Shown piece by piece: positions 56,610 through 64,000 of a DNA stretch of 64,000 nt. The stretch covers positions 87,724,960-87,788,959 of the forward strand of contig NC_035436.2 in assembly GCF_002127325.2 (NCBI RefSeq). Reading direction: 5' to 3'. Positions within the stretch are counted from its first letter, which is position 1. Every line of letters begins with the position of its first letter. Origin of the DNA: Helianthus annuus. Its lineage: Eukaryota > Streptophyta > Magnoliopsida > Asterales > Asteraceae. Under the pieces are notes generated by a model. That model made no database searches. It worked only from the letters and a program-made list of their open reading frames with translations, and was not told the origin of the DNA. The position numbers and the translations under genes are program-made.

Positions 56610-56657
<48 letters not shown>

Positions 56658-56683
56658 TGAGGTTCATTAGGGAACACTAAAAA
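56575..56683. mobile_element. MITE iv: palindrome around a (TA)21 centre, right end cut by D
   Basis: The left arm (56575-56612), read backwards, starts GTGTGAGGTTCATTGGGGAA. The right arm (56655-56683) starts GTGTGAGGTTCATTAGGGAA. They pair over 29 bases with one mismatch. The (TA)21 tract (56613-56654) forms the centre. These may be two ends of the same MITE family facing a TA tract, or one small foldback. D lies immediately right. Confidence 0.65.
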
Positions 56684-59293
56684 TGTGACAACCGTAAAAA
56701 ATCCAGGTACCCGTACAATTAATTAACCATGATTAGTGCTTAATGACTGTGCAGAATTACAAATAACTGCATTCTGATTACTACCTTATACTTACATGTG
56801 CATCACATATTGCATACTGTCACATCATTATTACATGCAAACCATATTGACATAAATGATGCACAAAGCACAGTAGCACAGTTAACGGATAACTCAGAAA
56901 AATGCTGACAGAACTCAGCACATAGACAGACAGTGTTTTGAGACCCAGTATGGGCCAGAGACTAAGTACTACACTAGTATGGTGTGTAGGAAAGTAAGGA
57001 CTACAAAACTGCATCCCTAAGTGATAGTTTAAGTGCCGGAAAGTGCCTAAAACTCACCCAAAGTGCTGAATTCAGCAAAAATCAGCATTTTAACAAGCTA
57101 GTATCATGCAAAAATATGACTAAATGGTCCTGAATGCTTTCATAAGTGTCGGGAATTAAAAGTGTCATAAAAGGATACATAAAGAACACTAAACGGTATA
57201 GTTTAGCACTTTAACGAACTGGTATCTAACCAAACAACCGGACACTACTCGAAACATCAAAATTACACTAGAAGCATTGTTTTAATGTTTCTGAGCTGGT
57301 TATGATCCCCGAACACTCTAACACACTATATAACACCTAATACACATAACACCTAACTATTACACTTAAGTTCTAACTAGATAACCTAACTTGTCATTAA
57401 ACCACAACCAATACCCCCCCACCTTTGTGTGGACGGTCACAAGGGTGGCCCCCACCCTTGATCTTGCTTGATCTCATTAGATATGTTAAGAGATCTTGAA
57501 TTGTACTTAGGGAGCACATGATCCAATGGTTAAACCTCTAATATGGATTATAAGAATGCATGGAAGGAACTTGATCTCATATCTCACACACACTAAACAC
57601 ACACCACTCTCTCTCCTTCCTCCTCCCTTGTTCACGGCCGTGAGCCACCACCCACACCACCGTCATCTTCAATTCACTTTCATCTATTCCAAGCTCATCA
57701 GAAGGTGTTAGAAGCAAGATAAGGAGGCTTGATGGCATTGGAGATTGAAGGACCTCTTTCATTTGCTATTATCCATCACATTTATCATCTTCATCTTCTT
57801 TGGTTCATCCATAGCCCTTGTGCTAGAAGTAAGCTTCTTGTAACTTGAATTTACTTCTTATTTAGTTGGTTAAAATATGATATATGATGCAAATTATGAA
57901 AAACACTAATGAACAAGAAGATGAACCTTCACATAAAGCTTAATAACATAAGAATACATATTGTTTAGTGTTGTTTTGCTTCTTGATGATTGATTATTTG
58001 TATTTATGATGTTAGACATCATATGAAACCTACTAGATTGTGATTAAACACATGATCTAGTAAGTTAAAGTGATGATCTTATGAAAGACCAAGATGATCA
58101 TACTTTATGAATACATGAACTTGAATAATAAAATTGTTTTCATATGTGATGATGATTTAAACACAATACAAGTCTTGTAAGTGGATGATTTCCAAGATAG
58201 TTTTTCTCAAGAAACTAAGTTAAGTAACAAGATTTATATAAACTTGGTTCTTACATAAACAAACACTAATTTTTATGGTTAAACAACTGTAGAAACACTT
58301 GTGTAACAAAAATATTACATAAAGAAGCATTTTTAGAAAATATGTTTGGAAGTTATAAACACCCAACTTCTTTAAAAATGGAGTTTTTAAAGAAGTAAAT
58401 ACATTTTAGGTGGTCGTATTTGCTGAAGGGATTTGAGTTACGAGTACCGAAGACGCAAGACTGTGAGTTCATGTCCCCCTTTTCTTTCAACTGTTTTCAG
58501 TTTTATAACTTCGGGGGTGAAATACATGTTACAATTATTTACAAACATTTTATACATGGTATGGTTAGCTAAGGAAGGTTACTGCTTGATCATGTGAGTG
58601 GTAGGTACAACACTTAAGGCCATTAATCCTCGTCGTAGGACCGAGGGACATGAGTGATAGATCTATTTGGTGTAGCGAGCCAACACCCATGAGGACCAGG
58701 GTGGCCCATGTGGTGACTATGTCCACATACTAAAGCCGTGGCAAAATCCGCTAGGTTTGAGTTTTCCTGCATCACTTCACACATACCATTGGCCTTGCAA
58801 ACCATAGTGATATGTTTGTCCTTATTGCTTCATACCAGGATTTGCATACATAAAGACATACTTTAAAGGTTTATACACACAATAAACACATGAACTCGCT
58901 CAACTTTTGTTGATGTTTTCAAATTACATGTATTTCAGGAAATTAAGTGGATCTGGCGGGTGTTTGCATGTTTCAAGCTGCGTCATGAATAAAAGATGTC
59001 ATCCGAAGTCACTTGGGTTTAGGAGATGTATCTTAATCCTAGACGAGATACATGGTTCTAAACTCGGTTTTATTTATGGTCTTTTGTCGAGTCTTCGTGA
59101 ACTCATTTAAACATGTTATGGTTTGTAATTTAAATTTCGAGTCTACGTTTCAGACAAGTATGTTGTGGTATTTTCAACTTAATTTATGGATGAACATCTT
59201 ATGGTTTTATCCTATAGTATTGTTATGATTGAATGCTATGGTATTAAGAAAGTCACACCATAATCACGCTTCCGCAAAAGTCAGGGTGTGACA
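56684..59293 (+). repeat. D: 5' LTR (2610 bp)
   Basis: It runs TGTGACAACCG to CAGGGTGTGACA. Its last 900 bp resemble the LTR of A (GGGGGTGAAATACATGTTAC, ATTAATCCT(C/T)GTCGTAGG). A C tract follows CCAATA at 57410-57420. No coding sequence. Short frames here are LTR translations. Confidence 0.9.
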
Positions 59294-59296
59294 ACT

Positions 59297-59308
59297 TGGT
59301 TTCAGAGC
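59297..59308 (+). other. D: primer binding site, one mismatch
   Basis: TGGTTTCAGAGC, against TGGTATCAGAGC in A, B and G. It is three bases inside the LTR. Confidence 0.85.
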
Positions 59309-59682
59309 TTCGATCGTAGCGAACTAGGATTCTTTCTCGAGTCTAGACTACGATCATTAGGGCTCTCACGAAAATGTTTTCACAAACATGTTTTCATTGC
59401 ATACACAAAACACCCAGATCCAGGAGACAAACATTTTTACAAAGAAAAGACACGAAACACATTTCAAAATTTATGTTCATGGTTCAGTCTGAGAGGCTGG
59501 GTAGTTCAGTTTGAGAAACCGGGGAGGTTTAGTTTGAGAGGCTAGGTAGTTCATTCTGAGAGGCTGGATGGGATAGTCTGGGAAGACTAGGATAAATACA
59601 TGCTTACATTGTTATTACTTACATGCTTAATGATGATTGTTGATATATGTGCATATGTTGTGATTGTTTTGTTTCAGACACC
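59309..59682 (+). other. D: leader with short AGTCTGAGAGGCTGG-type repeats
   Basis: About 370 bases. CTTCGATCGTAGCGAACTAG and following match the A leader. Repeats of TTCAGTCTGAGAGGCTGG kind lie at 59476-59590, four to five units, fewer than in A. Confidence 0.65.
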
Positions 59683-61179
59683 ATGTCCTCATCTGAGAGT
59701 GGACTGTCAGATATTATAGACCCTATGGCCATTTTTTCGGACGATGAGATTGTCCCAGACCCTGAGATTTTCACCTCCGACACTGAGAGTGACGATGACG
59801 ATGATTTCCAGCCTTTTGTATTACCTGACTTTGGCAATGTTATACCGCATGCTGATGGTTTACCCGACAAGGATCCTTTTCTTATTCCTTTTCCTGACCA
59901 GGACCATCTCATCCTCGGACATCCCGACGATGAGCATGTCATGGTTCCGATCCTCGCCCCCTTGCCTCTTGCGGCTTTTCCTCTCGAGGATTTGCCTTTT
60001 GATGCTTTGTCTGATGATGATGTCGATCTTTTCATTGACGGACCCCCTGATGTTGTTCAGGGTGATGGAGCTCCAGCTGATGATGTCATTATTGTTCCAC
60101 TCGTTGAGATTCTTATCACTAAGATTTCATCTGATCATTCTGGTCCTGATTCTTTCGAGTTTGTGTCATCCACTACTTTGCATGCACTGGGATTGCAGCG
60201 TTACCCCACTGATTCTGATTCCGACACGGCTATGTCTGCCGCACGTATTCCTCCACAGGACTTTGAGTTTGATGATGAGTTTAGACATGAGCTTGACTTT
60301 GTTCCCGACGATTAGCCTTTTGATGCACCCGCTGATCTCGAGCCGATACCCGCTAACCCTGAGCCTATACCAGCACCCGAGCCTTTACCTGTTCCTGATC
60401 CTCTACCCGATCATGACCCTGTACCTGATGACATACCTATTGTTGCACCACTTGTACCCGACCCGATCCCTGCACCCGCTGACCAAGCGCCTTTTGCTGA
60501 TCAGATAGATCCCCATTACGCATTCACCCGCAATGGGTGGATAGAGGACGATGATGATATGCCCCCTTTTGTTGAGCCTGTTACTCCCCCACCTGCACCT
60601 ACACATGCACCTGTTGATGTTGCCCCGTTTCACCCGCTTGTGTCTGATGTACACCGCACTGACCTGCCTATCACATTCTTACAGGATATCCCTCCACCCC
60701 GTCCAGGGGAAGGCCTGTCCAGCCAGTAGCCTGGTCATGCTCCACACGTGTCAGCCGTATTTCCCTTCATGTCACAGTTTACACCTGCTGCTCATTTTGC
60801 TTCTACACCGTCAGGTGAGCCACTCATATGGTTTCCGCCCAACACCATGCCAGTTTCTAATCCATACCATCCCTCCTACTTTATTGGCTACACGAGTGAT
60901 GAGCTACTCCTGTCCTTGCAGCTTCAGCAAGAGATTTTGTGTCGTAGAGTCATGGAGCTAGAGAGGATTCCACGTCCTCCACCTTGTTCATTTCAGTCAC
61001 CTTTTGCGACTCCACCTGCTCCTCTTCTACCTTACCCAGATTTTGATGTTCGATTTCTTACCATGGAGCAGCAGATTAGTTATCTGTTGCATCGCGTTCA
61101 TGCTCTTGAGGAGGAGTTAGCGCATGTGCGCAGTTTGCTTTTCGTTCCTCCACCTCATCCTCCTCCACCATCAGCATAG
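59683..61179 (+). pseudogene. D: pre-gag ORF (about 499 codons) with two in-frame TAG codons
   Basis: One frame stays open from the ATG at 59683 to TAG at 61177-61179, apart from TAG at 60313-60315 and 60727-60729. Residues 1-210 are very acidic (SDDEIVPDPEIFTSDTESDDDDD, several DDE runs). Residues 211-340 are proline-rich with PxP and PEP repeats. The last 90 residues hold two amphipathic segments (ELLLSLQLQQEILCRRVMEL and MEQQISYLLHRVHALEEEL, coiled coil) and a Pro-rich tail. A has a decayed homologue in the same place. No known domain is recognised. Both internal TAG are followed by CCT and could each come from CAG by C-to-T. Its position before gag suggests an accessory protein; the function is unknown. 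Confidence 0.75.
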
Positions 61180-61556
61180 CCGGTTTTTGGTCTTATGTAG
61201 GTAGCTTACTTTTGATGAGAGTGTCGCTATTGAGCCCAGCTTGCACAGCCTTTTGAAGACCGCATTTTGACTTTTGACTGTTGTAGATTGATAGACGATT
61301 TGGACAAGGGTGATGTGACCCTATAGTCCCTTTTGATGTGATATGATACATTTGTAGAACTTGTAAAACTGTATTTGCGGTCGATGATATATGAAAGCTT
61401 AATCGCAATATTCTCATTATATACAGTGTTGAATTACTTGTCTATATTATGATAGAGATGTTATATGCTTACCTGTTTAATGGATGCTATTACGTATGCA
61501 TGTCATGTGCTTACTATACTTATTATGACCTGACCGATGCAATCTTCTTATAGAAG
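61180..61556 (+). other. D: spacer between pre-gag ORF and gag
   Basis: 377 bases with no supported gene. AGAAG directly precedes the gag ATG. Confidence 0.5.
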
Positions 61557-62880
61557 ATGCCTCCTCGAAGAGAAACACGATTGCCCACCACAGAGGCTGA
61601 GCTACAAGAACGGATTTCACAAGCGATAGCACAGCACGAGGCCCTGCGCTCTAAACATAGTAGGGGTACCTCAGGAAACAACCCACCTCATGGTAATGTT
61701 TAAGTCACTAAAGACACATTACATTACATTTGGATATTCCATGTGCGTTCGCTAATGCTTTCTGTGAATGATGTTGTTTGTATAGGTTATACCTATAAGC
61801 AGTTCCTCGACTGCAAGCCTCTGAATTTTGATGGCACCGGGGGTGCTGTAGCTTTCGTCAGATGGGCGGAGAAAACCAATTCTGTGCTGAGAATGAGCAA
61901 GTGTGCGCTGGAGCACCAGGTCACCTACATCTCTGGATTGTTCTTAGATGGAGCGCTATCATGGTGGAATCTCCAAGTTCAGACCTTGGGAGAAGAGGCG
62001 GCATATGCCATGACATGGGACGAAATAAAGGAACTTATGCGCAAAAAGTACTGTTCAAGGGCTGAGATTCAAAAATTGGAGACTGAATTCTGGAATCTCA
62101 ATATGGGTGGTCCAAAGATTGTTGAATACGTGCAGAGATTTCACGACCTATCTCGCATCGTTCCTTACATGGTTGATCCGGAATTCAAGCGCATTGAGCG
62201 TTTTATTTGGGTATTGGCGCCCCAAATCAGGAGCATGGTGACGACGTCAAAGCCTGCAACGATCACTGAGGCTATTGATCTGAGTGTGGCACTAACTGAA
62301 GAAGCGATCAGGTTGAACAAGTTCTCGATCTCTGATGGAAAGAAAAAGGAGACTCACGTTGAGTCATCCGGTGAGAACAAAAGGAAGTTCTCAAATTTCA
62401 GAAAGGTACCAGCAGTGCTAACAAGAAGAAAGATACGAACCCACCAGCCAAAGTCAAGACTGGCATTGAAAACAAAGGAAAAGGATACATGGGCACTCTA
62501 CCCAAATGTGATGTGTGCCAGTACCATCATGCCGGCCAGTGCAAAGTTAGGAAATGTGAATCTTGTGGAAAGAATGCTCATTCGAAGGAGACGTGTTGGG
62601 CCGGTACTGGTCGTGGTTAATGGTGGCCAGAGAGGTTATGGCAACGGGAATGAAAACGGTAACCGTGGTGGAAATGGGTAAGGAAACCGCAATCAAGGAG
62701 GAAATGGCGGTAATGGAAATCGTGGTGGTTTTGGAAATCAAGCTGGTAGTGGAAACCGTTGAGCAAACAACAACCAGGGTGGTAATGGGAATGGAAATGG
62801 TTGGGGACCAGGTTGCTTTAACTGTGGAGACGTTGGGCATTTCAAGAGAGAGTGCCCCAAGATCAACCAAGCTCAGGGAA
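61557..62880 (+). pseudogene. gag: D: Ty3/gypsy gag in two exons with shifts and stops
   Basis: Exon 1 (61557-61692) reads MPPRRETRLPTTEAELQERI to NNPPHG. Exon 2 begins at 61786 with YTYKQFLDCKP. The Retrotrans_gag core follows (FVRWAEKTNSVLRMS, LSWWNLQVQ, YCSRAEIQKLETEFWNL). A one-base loss near 62406 and a one-base gain near 62616 move the knuckle region (CDVCQYHHAGQC, CESCGKNAHSKETC) into another frame. TAA (62679) and TGA (62760) follow in the original frame. Then a Gly/Asn-rich linker and CFNCGDVGHFKREC. The product would be an RNA-binding capsid protein, but this copy is broken. Confidence 0.85.
61693..61785 (+). other. D: candidate 93-nt GT-AG intron inside gag
   Basis: GTAATGTTTAAG at the donor and TTTGTATAG at the acceptor. 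A branch-site-like GCTAATG lies at 61751-61757, about 30 bases before the acceptor. Removing it joins G and GT into a Gly codon and keeps the gag frame. Unspliced, TAA stops exon 1 six bases in. A has the same arrangement. Confidence 0.7.
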
Positions 62881-63200
62881 GAGTTTTCAACATCGGAGCT
62901 AGGGAAGGTCGCCAAGATCCGAACGTAGTCACTGGTACGTTCCCTATCAACCAACGCTTTGCATCTGTACTGTTTGATACTGGTGCCGATTATAGCTTTG
63001 TATCCTTAAAATTTAAGAATATGCTTGGATTAGCTGCTAGTAAGCTAGATATTCCGTATTCGATAGAACTAGCTAATGGAAAGCTAGTAGAAGCAAATGA
63101 AGTAACTAGAGGTTGTGTAATAGAACTCGGGGAGCATGAGTTTACGCTTGATCTTCTGCCAGTCGAGTTGGGAAGCTTTGACGTGTAGTCGGAATAGATT
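62881..63200 (+). pseudogene. D: retroviral-type aspartic protease domain
   Basis: It follows gag in the same frame (INQAQGRVFNIGAREG, then VTGTFPINQRFASVLFDTGADYSF). The catalytic DTGA is intact at 62976-62987. LPVELGSFDV follows near 63160. A one-base deletion near 63186 shifts the frame, and the next codons in the new frame include a stop where relatives have Met-Asp-Trp. It would process Gag-Pol in the particle, but this copy is frame-broken. Confidence 0.82.
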
Positions 63201-64000
63201 GGTTATCAAGTAACTGAGCAGAGATCGTATGTCACGAGAAGATCATTCGCATTCCGATGGTGAATGGAGAGACGATTATGGTGCATGGAGATAAGCACGA
63301 TACACCCCTAAGGATTATCAGCTGTTTGAAAGCTCAAAAGTGTTTGCGGAAAGGATGTGTTGCCTTCTTGGCGCACGTCGTGGACAACGAAGACGCTGAG
63401 CCAAAGCTGGAAGACATCCCAGTTGTGAAGGAATATCCTGAAGTCTTCCCCGAAGACTTTCCAGGATTGCCACTGCCGCGACAAGTCGAATTCCGCATTG
63501 ACTTAGTTCTAGGCGCTGCGCCTGTAGCTAAGGCACCTTATCGACTTGCGTCCTCGTAAATGCAAGAGTTGTCGACGCAACTTCAGGAACTTTTGGGCAA
63601 GGGATTTATCAGACCAAGCTTCTCACCTTGGGGAGCTCCAGTTTTGTTTGTCATGAAGAAAGATGGTAGTTTCTGCATGTGCATCGACTACCGCGAGCTG
63701 AACAAGTTAACCATCAAGAATCGGTATCCTTTACCAAGGATTGATGATCTGTTTGATCAACTACAAGGTTCGAGTTTCTACTCCAAGATCGATCTTCGAT
63801 CAGGTTATCACCAGTTGAGACATCAAGAGGAGAGTATTCTGAAGACTGCCTTTAGGACTCGATATGGACATTACGAGTTGGTAATGCCGTTTGGTTTAAC
63901 AAACGCGCCAACAGTGTTTATGGATTTGATGAATAGAGTCAGCAAGCCATATCTCGATAAATTCGTGATTGTGTTTATCGACGATATTTTGATTTATTCA
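63201..64000 (+). pseudogene. D: reverse transcriptase, N-terminal and palm, truncated by the window
   Basis: A linker (PVVKEYPEVFPEDFPGLPLPRQVEF) leads into RT. One TAA at 63557-63559 lies where relatives have Glu-Met (SEMQEL). Visible RT motifs are [65 protein letters not shown] with catalytic Asp, [19 protein letters not shown] and, at the window end, [10 protein letters not shown] with the second catalytic pair. It is a Ty3/gypsy RT. The frame is open from 63560 to the end. RNase H and integrase lie outside. Confidence 0.88.

Larger units (their letters stand above)
56684..64000 (+). mobile_element. D: Ty3/gypsy element, same lineage as A, running off the right edge
   Basis: 5' LTR (56684-59293), primer binding site, repeat-bearing leader, pre-gag ORF, gag with candidate intron, protease and RT in the order usual for a chromovirus-like gypsy element with an extra ORF. 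Coding regions have several stops and shifts, so this copy looks inactive. Integrase and 3' LTR are outside the window. AAAAA (56679-56683) is the left TSD candidate. Confidence 0.9.

Noticed and set aside
59744..60508. 254-codon ORF, Leu/Met/Ser-rich
   Set aside because: It is a shadow frame of the acidic pre-gag ORF; the acidic frame is the one conserved with A.

Overview
This is eukaryotic, AT-rich plant nuclear DNA from a heterochromatic, repeat-dense region. There are no bacterial-type operons, no rRNA or tRNA genes and no intact host gene. The evidence is LTR retrotransposons of the Ty3/gypsy and Ty1/copia kinds with initiator-Met-tRNA-type primer binding sites, GT-AG introns and a FAR1/Mutator-like transposase. 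A eudicot is likely. Asteraceae is my guess from the general look of the elements and cannot be tested here.

Layout. The oldest layer on the right is a Mutator-like element (MULE) with a FAR1-type transposase on the minus strand. Its 5' end is at 54530 and its exons run leftward to 25848. It has been cut apart by later insertions: element E (45634-52794, TSD TACCA) in exon 2; element C (34342-44336, TSD TATTA) and solo LTR F (26835-34187, TSD ATGCA, itself carrying the copia-like element G at 28371-32870) in one intron; and element A (right edge 25847, minus strand) in exon 5. Element A reaches the left part of the window and is interrupted by element B (10170-20935, TSD CGTCC) in its pre-gag ORF and by LTR sequence H (1-2771) in its 3' LTR. 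To the right of the MULE lie four short elements, each bounded by (TA)n tracts (54531-56654). Beyond them is a plus-strand Ty3/gypsy element D (56684 to the window end) with a 5' LTR, pre-gag ORF, gag, protease and the start of reverse transcriptase.

How the parts relate. A and D belong to one lineage: LTR, repeat-rich leader, acidic/proline-rich pre-gag ORF, gag, pol. In both, gag appears split by a short GT-AG intron. B and C are a second, related lineage that has gag but no pol. B keeps an intact gag and nearly identical 3481-bp LTRs, so it looks young and dependent on pol supplied in trans. G and E are also non-autonomous: G has a gag/coiled-coil ORF, and E has a protease-like ORF with tyrosine-rich repeats. 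The 1.27-kb foldback element at 55288-56556 shares its terminal sequence and a repeated 12-bp palindrome with the MULE, so it is probably its non-autonomous partner.

Most interesting signals: (1) an ordered row of hairpins in the transcribed part of the B and C LTRs, with compensatory changes; (2) a stem-loop with a constant 35-nt core and changing but still complementary arms, conserved in B and C and duplicated inside C; (3) four hairpins in F with the same loop and different stems; (4) the short gag intron in A and D; (5) the MULE/foldback pair with shared palindromes, set among elements lying in (TA)n microsatellites. All calls are from reading the sequence by eye. Percentages and counts are approximate.
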